Source: Ustulina deusta (taxonomy: Eukaryota; Ascomycota; Sordariomycetes; Xylariales; Xylariaceae). Taken from it: 64,000 nt of DNA. The translations under genes were made by a program, and so were the position numbers. Every line of letters begins with the position of its first letter. Position 1 is the first letter of the stretch. The notes under the pieces are model-generated. The model did not search any database. It had not been told where the DNA came from and was given only the letters and a program-made list of their open reading frames with translations. Positions 22,301 through 34,139 of the stretch are shown piece after piece. Where the stretch lies: the NCBI GenBank assembly GCA_023159155.1, contig JAJNNX010000003.1:248001-312000 (forward strand). Direction: 5' to 3'.

Positions 22301-24234
22301 TGTAACTGGCTTAGGTAGGGTCACAATTACCTAGTAGGTACCTAAGGTATTTGTTTCTCCTCAAGTATCCAGGAAAGACTATAGGCCCTTTAACCTCCTA
22401 CCTTGGTATTCTTACTAGCTGTGTTAGTTCGGCCAAAAGACAGGCTATCTACCTACATACCTACATCGGTATTTTATTATACCTTCGGTTACGCATGTAG
22501 GTTAGGTATAGGTATAGCGAGAGTAATGCGAGGTGGTCGGTACATTTAGGCAAGTACATAGTATACCGCCCAAACACCTCATTACTCTCTACTAGACAGT
22601 GGGGTTTAGCCCAGTGTAGTGGAGCGGCACCGGTGTACAGAGAGGTATAGATAAGTACCAAGTCTAGGCATGCTCTCTGCTGTCCAATACCAAGAGAGCA
22701 TTGGCCCCAGAACATCCCCTTTAGGTACTTTTAATATTTGTGGCGGTCAGGGATACTTGTTCTACATCACGATGCCCGGCACAACAACTTCTAGACTTCA
22801 AATTTCCCACCATACCATTCAGAGGTACATCTTCACTAGTCCATATCTGTATCAAACACGTATACTTGCACCATCCCAACATGCCGGAGCAATCAGACAA
22901 CCATCATGCAGCTGTGGTGCGCAAAGGCAGAATAGCGCACAGCACAATGTAGGTAAGCAAGGCTTGAGGGGGGAGGGCACTGAGAGGAGGTGGGACGGAA
23001 GATCCCTGATGTGCCGACAAAGTTCCAACACAATGGAGGTTCCAGGACGGAATTGCGCGTCCATGGCACATAAGCGCGCAAGCGATGATCAGTCGGGTCT
23101 CTGCTAGGTAAATAAGTGGCGGTCCAGCGAAAGGTGGGAATGTGTGTTTGAGGGTGAAAATCCAAACTTATTTTCTATTAGAGATCGACAGTTGCCTCTT
23201 GTTTTTATTTGTTTTGACCCATTATTATCGTGTCCCTTTCCATCTCAGCAGTGTAGTACCTATACAATTGCATACGGTGGAAAACACACCACAATACCCT
23301 CTACCTTAGCCCCGGAGTTCTGTGCGGAGTATTGCCAAACATTTAAACCTCCTGACCCGTACCGGTACAACTGTACAGTAGGTATAACTCTCATTCATCC
23401 GAACCCGCAGGATCAGCTCACAATCTAGTCCAGTACCTGCCGCCTAGTACCTAAGGTAGAACGTGAGCAGCAACTGGATAGGTCGTGTCAAAAACACGCC
23501 GTGCTTGCTATCTACCAGGCATCAGCCGACCTGCCCATCTAACCTCGCGGTACCTGCTTACCTACATGTGCTGGTGATCTACGGTCCACCGACGCAATAT
23601 TGAAGTTGCTCCAATCCAGCTACCTCTCCCTCCATTCCTCTTGCAGCCTTATCCGCCAATACATAGGTATGCCCATTGTTCCAACCATCGCTTCTGACCT
23701 TCTATTCTGCCTCCTTTTCTTTCCCAACCAACCCTCGCATCATATTCGAGGACCGACTTTCTTTGGCCTTTCATCTTCGTATTCTCGATAATTTCTTTCC
23801 AATCCTGTCTCCTCGGGTCCGATCGGAGAAACAGCTGTTCAGTCCTATGTTGGCCAGGGGCCTTCGTCTCATCCGCGCCGGTAAAGCAACAACCACTGCA
23901 AGTTACAGTTGGAGCCAACGCTACGCTTATTTCTAGCCTTCAGAAACCCACCGTCCGATCTCTGTGATTTATCCGTTCTCCTTGTACCACCGACCGCCCC
24001 CCGTCGGCTAGAGTCGATGCGTGGTTCGGATGGTAGTCAAAAACTGTCCCAGCTGAATCATTTTGTCTATTGGACCCAACAATACTTCGGCAAGCTCCAA
24101 TCTTAACCGGCTTGTCACCCTCCTAGTGTGATCGCCGGTTCTTCATGCCCCTAGAGCACTAAGGTTCTCTACGTTCGGCCTGCGCATTTAGCTCCGTAAT
24201 ACGCAAAGCTACGTCTAGCTTCACGGCAGCCAGG
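19365..24234. other. Gene-poor 4.9-kb region with short inverted repeats
   Basis: The longest stretch without a supported gene. Many short ORFs exist on both strands (up to 145 aa) but lack motifs and are overlapped by others of equal quality. TACCTAAGGTA-type inverted repeats occur at 22339-22349 and 23448-23458. TAGGTA/TACCTA half-sites are dense between 20200 and 23600. The last 300 bp should hold the DUF3405 promoter and 5' leader. Confidence 0.5.
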
Positions 24235-26771
24235 ATGGACAAGATATCTGACTTCATGAGACGGAAATCTGGTTCCTTCTCGAATGTGATGGCTCGCAAA
24301 GGCGACGTCTCCTTGCCGACACATGCCAATCCGAAACCGAGAACCAAATTCCAGGTCAGAGCATTATTGGGTCACTGTCTCTATCGTCGAGTTGTTATAT
24401 GGGTTGTTATGATTTTCGTGCTCCTGACAATAATTCTTTTCGATCCACGGTTGACCACGCAATCGCGAAATGTCTTAGATATAGTCCATGGGAGCAAAGT
24501 CCTTATCAAAGAACCACCCAGCACCGCTGAGAATGTTCTGCTGCAGAATTATGACAGCGTGGCTATGGATCTTCCCATGCAGGAAGCCATCTACGAGGTT
24601 GAAATCGAGGAGGCCGAAGTTGGTGAGGTGGAGGATGCCGCCAAGAATACCCCAAGTGACATGCTCAATGACGAAGCTAACGATACACCCAACAACGACC
24701 CCAACAGCGTCCCCGACGACACCCCCAGCGGCATTATCAGCGATGTCCCCAAGGATGATGTCGTCGGCCAGGGGGAAGATACCAGCGAGGACGAGGAGAG
24801 CAAAGATTGGCCTAGGTGGCTTAAATATGAGCAGTAAGTAGCGTAATCAACTTTGAGAGAGAGGATGAATTCTTAACCACACCTAATAGCCTCGATGGGT
24901 ATTATAGAGGATTGAGAGCCCTAGTCCAGCCTTCGCAGTATGAACCCGAATATCCCAAACCATTAATGCCGAATCCCCCCGAGTCGGTCCCAACACCCCA
25001 TCATACCAATATACCCAAACCGGCCGTATTTCGACCTTACCCAGACTACAACTCCGATGCATGGCGAAAGAGCTATGTTCGTGTAAACCCCTGTTATGTC
25101 GACGCGGATAAGAAAGTCCCAGCCCCCGATCTCTACGCATACCCCGGCCTCGTTCAGGGTCAACCTAAAGCGGCTATAGGGTCACATGAAGCTCTCGAGC
25201 TACGAAACGACGTTTGCTTTGACCGGTTTGGTCGGTATGGTCCTTATGGCCTGGGCTACAGCCTGGACCGCGGAGGAGTAAGCGAGTTTTTAGATACCGA
25301 AAGTGAGGGTAGCGAAGCCGTTTGGGAGGAATCAGGCCAAATCAACTGGAATGACGTGGACTGGGCCAAAGCGCAAGCTCAGTGCTTCAATTCGAACCGA
25401 GATCGCTTCTTCACTGGGAACCAGACACAAGATGCAGAGCTCGCATCAAATGGCCGCAAAAAGCTGCACCGTACCGCCATTGTGGTACGAACATACGTTG
25501 GTTTCAAGTGGACAGCCCATGCGGTACTGAACTTCCGCGCCATGGTCTCCGAGCTGAACCTGCAGTCAGGTGGCGAATATGATGTACATTTCCTCCTGCA
25601 TGTCCGGGACAATGATGCTCCCATATGGGCCGATACAGCAACAGCGCAAGAAATCATTGAGTCTAACATTCCAACAGAATTCCATGGGCTATGCACTCTA
25701 TGGTCAGAAGCGCAAATGAAGTTATTCTACCCCGGCAATTTCGGCGACACCTACGAAAATCCATCCAACGGAGATATCCACGGCGTCTATCGGTCTGCCC
25801 ACATGCCTCTACAGCATTTCGCAGTCTTGCATCCCGAGTATGAACATTTTTGGAATTGGGAGATGGATATGCGGTGGACGGGCTCTTACTATGAACTTTT
25901 TGATCGCCTTGGCAAATGGGGCGCGAACCAGAGTAGAGTCGGTGCTTGGGAGCGATCGGCCAAGTACTATATTCCTGGTCTGCATGGTACGTGGGAGAAC
26001 TTCTCCCAGCTTGTCAACACAGAAATTCAAGCGTCAAATAAGCGGCCACTACTCGGGCCGGTAACCTTCGCTGGCAAAATCGCTCTCAAGCAAGGCCAAA
26101 ACTTCATGCCAGCTACCTGTGCAAGCGGATCTGATTTAGCTCAGTGCGGAGTCGGGGAGGAAGCTGATCTCATCACCTTGAACCCCCTCTTCGACGTGGA
26201 TGAATCTGGCTGGGTTTTCGCCGGCGATGTTACCGGCTATGAGACTACGCTGCCAAAACCTCCACGGAGGTGCTCTATCGTTACAGCCTCTCGTCTTTCT
26301 CGGCGTCTACTTTCAGTCATGCACGAAGAAACTTGGCGTCTTCATCACAGTATGTTCAGCGAGATGTTCCCACCTACCATGGCTTTCCACCACGGCTTGA
26401 AGGCTGTTTTTGCCCCCCATCCCGTGTTCTTAGATCGTGATTGGCCTCAGGTAGAGATCGATGTAGCCTTCAATGGCGGTGAATACCACAATTCTGGTGG
26501 CCGTGGTTCTCCATTTGATCTAAATAATGAACATAATCACAAAGGCACGAGTTGGTATTATAACAGCGAGTTTGCCGGGCTATTGTGGAGGCGGTGGCTT
26601 GGCTATGCCCAGATGGACGGGCGAGGAGATAATGGTGGCCGGGCAGGTGAGGGTGTCTTACGCGGTGGGCGAGAAGAAGAACAGGATCCCGCCAGCAGCG
26701 GACGGCTATGTCTTCGAAGTATGCTTGTGCACCCTATCAAGTGGGAAGACCCGGCTGAGAGAGAGGACTAA
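24235..26771 (+). CDS. DUF3405-family type II membrane protein (putative Golgi glycosyltransferase-like)
   Basis: Exons 24235-24833 and 24890-26771 give 826 aa. The short basic cytosolic tail is followed by one membrane helix (about residues 55-72, R-R-V-V-I-W-V-V-M-I-F-V-L-L), then a stem region rich in Asp, Asn, Pro and Thr (about 140-195), then a lumenal domain from about 390 to the end. The lumenal part matches the fungal DUF3405 family: R-T-A-I-V-V-R-T-Y, F-L-L-H-V-R-D, F-W-N-W-E-M-D-M-R-W (DxD-like, about 522) and a C-terminal G-R-L-C-L-R-S-M-L-V-H-P-I-K-W. The layout is that of Golgi glycosyltransferases, but the activity is unknown. The intron (56 bp, GTAAGT...AATAG) joins Y-E to H-L-D-G-Y-Y. 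Confidence 0.87.
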
Positions 26772-26898
26772 GAATATGGATTGCGGCACCACAAATATGC
26801 AAAAGTCATAAATTAACGGGAGGAATTCGGTCAGGCAAACGAATTATAGAACGGGCCATAAAGGTAGACGGCAGCATGAACTTCAGGTTCAAAGGGAA

Positions 26899-26939
26899 CA
26901 CCACCACCACCATCATCACCACCATAATCATCATCATCG
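26899..26939 (+). repeat. CAC/CAT trinucleotide microsatellite
   Basis: An imperfect run of CAC, CAT and CAA-type triplets just after the DUF3405 stop codon. It probably lies in the 3' UTR or flank. ORFs through it on both strands are low-complexity and not considered genes. Confidence 0.8.
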
Positions 26940-27390
26940 CCATTCTCGATACAGATACCGCAAGCCCAGCACATATGGTGGCATTCATTACCAGGGGCGT
27001 TCGGTTTGTCTTTTATTTTCACTTCACATTTGGTTTTATTTGTCAGGCGTACGGATTCTCCTTTGTATTATGCATCCCGCCACGGGATGGCGGGCTGGCG
27101 AGCGCGCAAGTTTGTGACCACTTTAATAGCGGACGGACACAACGTTGACCTACACCCACTTCTCGCTACTGGATCACGATGAGCAGAGCAGTAATACTAA
27201 ACAGGGGATGGCGCAGAATGTAAAGCAGGACATGTGCGAACCGTATTATCTAATTACTTATTGTTGTACTACGAGGATGAGCAGCATGCAGAGACATAAA
27301 CAAGAGAAGAATAGGAGGAAAGCGGAGAGCGAGAGAGACAGTCGGTGTGGGAATAGCAGAAGTTCAAATCAATGTTGTCGGGTCTGTTGA

Positions 27391-27414
27391 CCAATGTCAG
27401 ATGACGTATATAAA
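27391..27414 (+). promoter_or_regulatory. CCAAT, CRE-like TGACGT and TATA cluster
   Basis: CCAAT at 27391-27395, TGACGT at 27402-27407 and TATATAAA at 27407-27414 on the plus strand, 55-78 bp ahead of an ATG at 27469. The order and spacing look like a compact fungal promoter. There is no expression evidence. Confidence 0.35.
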
Positions 27415-27468
27415 CCGCGCTTTATCAACCAACATAGCTTTTAATATATCGCTCAAAATACTTTGGCA

Positions 27469-27606
27469 ATGAAGGTCGATCGGATTTCTAAGAAAATATC
27501 ACATGAGTCGCGTGTGTTGCCCTCCATGGCGCTTACTGATAACGCTTACCAATTGCATGATTCTACTTCCAGGCTGGGAGATGATGTTGAATTGTGTATT
27601 GCCTAG
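27469..27606 (+). CDS. Possible small protein, 45 aa
   Basis: An ORF of 45 codons starting 55 bp after a TATATAAA box, encoding a short, charged peptide (M-K-V-D-R-I-S-K-K-I at the start). No signal peptide, membrane helix or family motif is visible. It is listed only because of the promoter-like cluster before it; it may be a non-coding or spliced transcript instead. Confidence 0.2.
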   Translation: MKVDRISKKISHESRVLPSMALTDNAYQLHDSTSRLGDDVELCIA

Positions 27607-28746
27607 ACTTAAGTTGTAATTGAGGACGCGTTACCAGATGTGTCTACACGTATATTGGAAATACAACCACTATATATATCTAGCAGCACGCGATTGATTC
27701 CCTTCGACAACACACTCGGTGATATACAAACTCACCTCGACCGAACATCCTGTCTAACCGAGTAAACCGTTTAGATAATCCGTTTCTTCGTGGACTTGAG
27801 GGTGTTCATGGAATTCTGAAAGTCGGGCCTACGTGAGGTATCCTTGGCATGAAAAAAGGACCAGAACATGAAGAGTGCTCTCCTCACAAGAGAACTGTTT
27901 CTTCAGTTTCTTCTATAATCACGATAGTTCGAACCCGCTATCATAGGGAGGGAAAAGGAGGACACAATGTCTTAGACAGAACAAGGGAAATTGCAAACAG
28001 CATATTTCGTTATCAAACCAATCCGACCGGCCCCGACCGACCCCGACCATTCCATTCATCCAACCCACGTGCATGTGTCCAATATCGTCTGCCTCATCAG
28101 CTCATGTTCGCCGTGCCACCTACTGTTGAACAGCCGTCGATCTCCCTTCTTATACCCAAGAAACAACATGACCAATACGCTTTTCCCACCCCACTCACCA
28201 AGAGAACATTCGCTGAATTCAGCTACTATAGACAAGGCGAACACAGCAGGAGAAGAGAAACCGATGGGTCCTGTTGTGGTTCTGGATACAGCTCGCCAAA
28301 CAAAATTATGTAAACCGCCCCCAAACCTCTGCCGATAACATATAAAACTGAAGTAAACTCTCAAGCCGTCATGCCCGCATCCACCCATAAAGGAGGATTG
28401 ACTGGAGAACAAAAAGCACGCTATGAAGTATAAAAGAGCAGGGAAGAAGATCGGTGCCAGAGGCAGGTATCGGGCGGAATGAGAAGAGCGAAGATGCCAC
28501 CAAACGCCAAATAACGCCGTGAAACGCCGTCTTTTAAAAGTATATGGGTAAACGATGCCAGAGAGATCCAGCGGCAGGTTGTGAGGCCATCATTAGTCAT
28601 GAACCAGCACGGAGCCTGCCATGTTGGATTGAGTGGACTTTGCCACCGACGAAAGCGGATCATCAACTTCAATGAGTTGCGCAATCTCGGTTTGTAACGG
28701 GCTCGTTTCCAAGATTGTAGAGAGTTGCATGAGAGTTATCTCCCTT

Positions 28747-30078
28747 TTACTTCTTTAGCACCGCGTCATAGATGCTGAAGAGACCACTAATAGCGGCGCC
28801 GGCTAGGATACCCTTATAACCTCCATAGACTGCCGAGTTGATACGTGCAATGGAAACCTCATTGACCCAGCCACCGAATGTGACACCTTGACCGTATATC
28901 ACGAACGAGATGAGGGCCTTAGCAACGCTGAAGGTCAGGGGATCAACAACAACATCGGGCACTGGAGCACTGCGACGCGCGACGCGCCCTTGATGCGCCC
29001 CGGTGGTCATATTGATAAAGTACCCAGCAACGCTGGGGAGGATGCTGCTCGTGAAAGCCCAGAGAAGCGCAGGAGACCAGAAGGATGCAGTAAGTAGCAA
29101 GAACATGTCAGGAACGAATACTGGGTAGTCGCCGGTGCCAAGGAAGGATATGGCTGGGATGGTGAATGCGTATCTATCTGCTAGAATTTCCGGGCGCAAG
29201 AAGTAAAGCTCGAAGGCGGAGATGGCGAAAAGCACAGAATTCACAGTGGACAGGGTCTCACGCGTCGCGTGCGTGACCTCAGTGATGCCCGACTCCTTGT
29301 AAACAGACGCGACGTGGGTCCTCAGAGCAACCGTGGAGCGGTCGACGGCGTTGGCAACATCGGCCGGCGTGGCGGGAAGAGGGATACGGCTCGCCAGTGA
29401 CAATGCGCGAGACGGCGTGTGCGCAATGGCGGTCGAAGTGCTACTAGGCTCCTCTTCAGAACTCCTACACAGACGGTGTTAGCATGGCCTGCAGCGCGCT
29501 CAAGACAGCGGTTGCGGGGATCGCGAAGGGAACATGACCTACTCGGCAGGCGCGATAATTTCTTCGGCAGCTTTGGTCACACGACGCCTAGGAACCTTGA
29601 GCTTCTCGACTGGTCCATCTACATCCTTCTTGATGGGTGAGCTGATGGTGCGAGCACGACTCGCGTAGTAGTTGGCCAGTTTGGTATCTGACTGGAAGGT
29701 GGTCGTATTCTCGGCGAGAAACTCATCGAGGGCGAGCTCTAGCTCGACCTTCTTTAATGAATCGTAGCTGTTTCGGAGGGAGCAGTGTTAGCCATGTGCA
29801 TGTATTGTCTCAGACGTCGATGATGCAATGACGCGTGGAGTTTCGAGCGGATTGAACTCAACGGCGCATCGAGGATCCAACGCTGGTGCTACGCCAACCG
29901 CACACCGGAGCGAAAGCAGGACAAACGCGCGCGACGGGTATAGGTTACGCGATCATGAATTGATTTACTTGTAGGGGCAAATTGGTTCTAACACGTACTT
30001 CTTTAGACCTGTGTACTGCGCCAGCTCGACGAGGTCTGTCTTGCGCTGTCTCTGCAGCCAACTGTTCGCGCCCGACAT
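28747..30078 (-). CDS. Conserved fungal multi-pass membrane protein with SAP/HeH-like N-terminus
   Basis: Exons 30078-29999, 29767-29543 and 29464-28747 give 340 aa. The N-terminus (about residues 4-48; S-W-L-Q-R-Q-R-K-T-D-L-V-E-L-A then S-L-K-K-V-E-L-E-L-A-L-D-E-F-L) resembles a helix-extension-helix or SAP-type fold, found in DNA-binding and inner-nuclear-membrane (Heh/LEM-like) proteins. A basic linker K-V-P-R-R-R-V-T-K-A could be a nuclear signal. The C-terminal two thirds contain several hydrophobic segments (around 180-192, 222-250, 275-295, 312-330) with conserved Gly and aromatic residues. I recognise the pattern as conserved in filamentous ascomycetes but know no function. The splice joints read L-K-N-Y-D-S-L and P-A-E-S-S-E-E-E. 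Confidence 0.78.
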
Positions 30079-31553
30079 GTTTATTTGGAGGGGGGAGGGG
30101 AAGCTCTCAAAAAGGAACAGTCACCAGGTTGTAAAAAGGCTCCTGATGGGTATCAAATTGGTCGCGTGAAGTTTGCGATCAAGATGGCATCAATGTTGAG
30201 GAAATACCAAGTAGTGGTCTGCGATAGACTGGGGGTAGGCAATTCGACGATGGGATAGGTAGATATGTCTCTATTCAGATGGGGGTGGTGGCGCGTGTGT
30301 TTTGTGCAAGAGGTGGTGGATGAGGGAAACGCTGGGGCGGGAGGGTTGATTGTTTATGTTTTCCTCTTAGAGAGCTTGATCAGATAGGCGGGCGCGTCCA
30401 CTATGCGCACCCAAGTATGCAGGTATACACTACCTACCTCCCTAGGTAGTGCTACTATGTACCTAGGTGTGATGTTGCTTGATCGGGATGGACCTTGGAC
30501 GTTTGGGGAAAGACCCAGGAACTGCCTAAGGCAAGTTCTCCCAGGACCAGGGGGTAGAAGTAGATTTGCCAATGTAGGTGCATTCTTCTGTCGATGAAGT
30601 CACCTAGAGAGACCAATAATTAGTACGATATTGCACCCTAAGAGGTTGACTTTACTAAGTACCTTAGGTACCTGGTGCTGCTGTTGTATTGCGATTTGAA
30701 TGCGTGTATTTGGTCTATGCATGTATACCTAGGTAGGTATACAGTGAACGATGCGTTAGCGAGGTGCCTCGAATGTTTCTGAGTACCTCAAGTTTCTATA
30801 TCTCTTGTTGGTTCAGGTTATTATATCTGAATTTACCTACCTAGGTAGGTAGACTATGCGTAGAATATCCCGGGGTTCAAACAAGGAACTTAGGTACCTA
30901 CCTGGTAATAGGCATCTTAGGTTAGGTACATAAATAAGCGTGTATAGGTAACCTAAGAGCGTGGAGTAGGCACCTGCAGTCTAGGTATGTTTAGCTCGCT
31001 AGGTATCGGGAGAAGGAGCGGTGAAAGTGAGGCTTCTTTAGTCTTCAATAGTAGTATGTGGCATTGTATTTTGTATTTTATTTTATTCATATCTGTGTTC
31101 ATTTAAATACTTGCTTAAAATGGCATTCCCTAATATGCATATCTGGAATGGAATACCTACTTAGGTGCAGTGAGCAGTTCAGAGGAGACAGACTCTGGAT
31201 GTGGAAGAGATCCACTATCACAAAGCTACCTAGGTAGGTACCGGTATAATAGACGGAGACGCTTACTAGCTCCGAATTCCTGGCGCAGAGCCTAGGTAAT
31301 ATAATGCTTACCTTACCTATGCTGTACAGGTTATGTTGTACAACAATGCGCGTGCCATGGCAGTTGCTTCTCAAAGTGGTAAATGGGCAAGATGGCACGC
31401 ACCCCGCTGACGTAACCTGAAGCGGATGGATGCTGAGTTCCTTATATTGTGCCTAATCTAGGTACCAGAAAATGACCACCTATCTCTGTAATTAATGACC
31501 GCCTCATCGTCAAATCTGTACTGGCGGAACACAGAACCCAGTAAGCCAAAACC
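30079..31553. other. Intergenic region dense in CCTAGG-centred palindromes
   Basis: Between the divergent membrane-protein and molybdate-transporter genes. Exact TACCTAGGTA cores occur at 30726, 30838 and 31227, with TACCTTAGGTA at 30660. No gene is supported. Both promoters must lie here. Confidence 0.65.
30834..30851. repeat. Perfect 18-bp palindrome
   Basis: TACCTACCTAGGTAGGTA is identical to its reverse complement. It is the longest member of the TACCT...AGGTA inverted-repeat family in this window. Confidence 0.9.
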
Positions 31554-32976
31554 ATGACTTTCTCTTCAAACATCAAACGCTTCCATCGTAACAATGTCGC
31601 CACTCTCCGCAGCTCGCCGCTCGCTGAGATCTCCGGTGCACTCGGTGATCTCGGTACATTGCTCCCGCTCATGATCACACTCGCCGTGAACGGCTCCATC
31701 TCTCTTTCGACGACGCTCGTTTTCTCAGGCTTCTTTAACATCGCCACGGGCGTTGTATTCGGGATCCCTCTACCCGTACAACCCATGAAGGTATTTCATC
31801 TTATCTTCACCGCATTACATAACCCTCTTGAGAAGAGAACAGCAAGTCTATGTATGCAGATATGGCTAACATCCGCCTTAGGCTATTGCGGCCGCTGCTA
31901 TCGCCTCGCACACTTCTCAGCGCGAGACTATGGCCGCTGGCAGTGTGACAGCCGGCCTGGTACTGATCCTCAGCATAACCGGTCTTCTCCGTCTTGTCAC
32001 GAGAATAATTCCTATCCCCGTAATCAAGGGTATTCAGTTCGGAGCCGGACTTTCTCTCGTAATTTCTGCCGGGTCGTCGCTTCTGCAGAAGCTCAGCCCA
32101 GCCTGGGATCAACCCCTCGACAACCACGTCTGGGCTTTTGCCGCCTTTCTGTTTCTCATTCTCACCCAACGGCGTACACGCTTCCCTTTCGCATTGATCG
32201 TGTTCGTAATCGGTGTGGTCATTGCCCTGATTCGCGTCGCTGTTAGTCGCGAGATGGATATGCCGCGACTACACATCTGGAACCCGTATTTCATCTTGCC
32301 GAAATGGAGCTCTAATGCCATCGGCATGGGCATCGCACAACTCCCTCTTACGACCCTCAACTCCGTCATTGCTGTCAGTGCCCTTGCTTCGGACTTACTG
32401 CCCAATTTGCCGTCTCCCAGCGTGACAGCCGTCGGCATTAGTGTGTCAGTGATGAACTTGTCTAGCTGCTGGTTTGGCGCCATGCCCGTATGCCACGGAT
32501 CGGGGGGGCTCGCCGCACAGTATCGCTTCGGCGCACGCAGCGGAGCTAGTGTTATGCTTCTGGGGCTCTTCAAAATCGTTCTCGGTGTTCTCTTCGGGGA
32601 ATCACTGCTTGACCTGTTGCAGACGTTCCCGCGAAGTTTGTTGGGAATAATGGTCCTCGCTTCTGGCTTAGAGCTTGCCAGAGTAGGACAAAGTCTGAAT
32701 CACGGTGCTTCCGATTTGTGGGAGGCATCCGTAGAGGGAGATGGCAGTAGAATAACCGCAAAGCGTCATCGTATCGTTAGCGACGAGGAGCGCGCACAGA
32801 GATGGAACGTAATGCTTATTACTACTGCGGGTATCCTGGCATTTAAGAACGATGCCGTTGGATTCATTGCTGGGACGCTGTGCCATTACGCGTACCGGTT
32901 GACCGAGTGGGCGGAGCGTAGATGGCATACACATAGACATGAGTCGTCCGAAAGGACGCCATTGCTGCGCTCCTAG
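31554..32976 (+). CDS. Molybdate transporter, MOT1-type (sulfate-transporter related)
   Basis: Exons 31554-31790 and 31882-32976 give 443 aa. It matches the MOT1 family of high-affinity molybdate transporters (plant/algal MOT1; unrelated to the yeast ATPase of the same name). Two family signatures are present: E-I-S-G-A-L-G-D-L-G-T-L-L-P near the N-terminus with P-V-Q-P-M-K (about residues 74-79), and G-A-M-P-V-C-H-G-S-G-G-L-A-A-Q-Y-R-F-G (about 270-290). About ten hydrophobic helices are seen. Molybdate uptake feeds molybdenum cofactor made for nitrate reductase and related enzymes. The C-terminus ends in E-R-T-P-L-L, an acidic dileucine sorting motif, which suggests a vacuolar or endosomal rather than plasma-membrane location. 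The 91-bp intron has a GGCTAAC branch site and TTAG acceptor, joining P-M-K to A-I-A-A-A. Confidence 0.9.
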
Positions 32977-34139
32977 AGAGATGCCACAGTTTCTACTTGA
33001 AGCATCAACGATGTAAGAGAAGTACTGAATTTGTACTTGCACTATGTTAATTGGGTGAACTACTTGCTAGAACGACAAGGGTATGCACAATCATTGTTAG
33101 CAATAACTTTGGAGTATGGAGGCGTTTATGACTAAATAGAGATCACACCTCTGCATCGCATGGGGTTTATTCAGGCAGGAGTTAATAGAAACCCGATACC
33201 AGATAACAGAAGGTGACACTGCAATTTATTGCTAATTGACTGTACTAGCACCACTCAGCTACAAATACCAGCTCTGTCACTTGGAGGCTGCACAGTGTCA
33301 TTGGGTTCCCCTGGCTGTCCTTGAATCCAGGACTCGAGAGGTTTGCTATGCACCAAGAGGTACGCAAATCGAATTCCTGGCATTGATAGGCTCGATTGTG
33401 GTCAATTAGCGTCAGCTAAGTCATGATGTATCTCATATTTCCTACGACAGCTACCACGATGAGCCCAATATTGATTGTTAACGTTTTTTTCTCCTGGAAG
33501 TCGATATTTATTCATAAAGGGAGAGGTATCTGCAAAATAATGATGATATATCTTGGCGAAGATTAGGGCTAGGCGAAGGTTAACGAGAAAATGGAGTCTG
33601 GCGATGGTAAAAGCGATTGTATGTTGGCTATGAAAAGAATCCTTACGTTGACTACATAGGTCTGACCCGAATTACTAGGTATCTGGCCAATGTAGGTCGG
33701 CTAGAAAGATACCTACCTGTACCGATGTAGGCACTCAGAAAGCTTGAGCAAGCCTGTCCTAATCGGGGGCGTCCAAAAAAAAAACAAAGAGGGGAAATGG
33801 TTCTAGCAGTAAACTCAAGGAGGAAACCTACCTAACTATAAATAGCTAGCGCAAAGAGAAATGATCACTTTGTCGGCTGTCCTCACCTGTCAGATTTTTT
33901 CCTATCAGTCCCGATTGAAGAAGCGCGGGCAGGCGGTGACATTTCCACCCTCGCTCCGTCGACCGAACTGCCAATTGCCGGTCTATACTAGGTATCTAAT
34001 CACATCGCGCATTGTACGTCCCCTGCCATGTCTGCACCTACAATCTTGGACCTCCTCCCTGTCAGCGACAACATCCCTCCCGCCTTTTCTCTTCCCGGCA
34101 CGTCACCAAGACGAATGAGCTGTCTCTCACCGACCAGCG
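32977..34139. other. Intergenic region upstream of FHL1-like gene
   Basis: Holds the 3' flank of the molybdate transporter and the leader/promoter of the forkhead gene. There is an A8 run near 33776-33784 and pyrimidine-rich DNA before 34140, as is common in fungal leaders. No gene or clear site is supported. Confidence 0.5.

Larger units (their letters stand above)
26772..28746. other. Intergenic region with one promoter-like cluster
   Basis: 3' flank of the DUF3405 gene and 3' flank of the minus-strand membrane protein gene. It contains a CAC/CAT repeat at 26899-26939 and a CCAAT/TGACGT/TATA cluster at 27391-27414 ahead of a 45-codon ORF. No larger gene is supported. Confidence 0.5.

Noticed and set aside
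24591..24803. Ser/Leu-rich minus-strand ORF
   Set aside because: Shadow of the Asp/Pro-rich stem region of the DUF3405 protein.
26806..27148. Met/Val- or Ile/Thr-rich ORFs on both strands
   Set aside because: Produced by the CAC/CAT microsatellite after the DUF3405 gene.
27920..27945. B-box-like GTTCGAACCC with a short flanking stem
   Set aside because: The loop is too long for a T arm and no anticodon or acceptor stem could be built.
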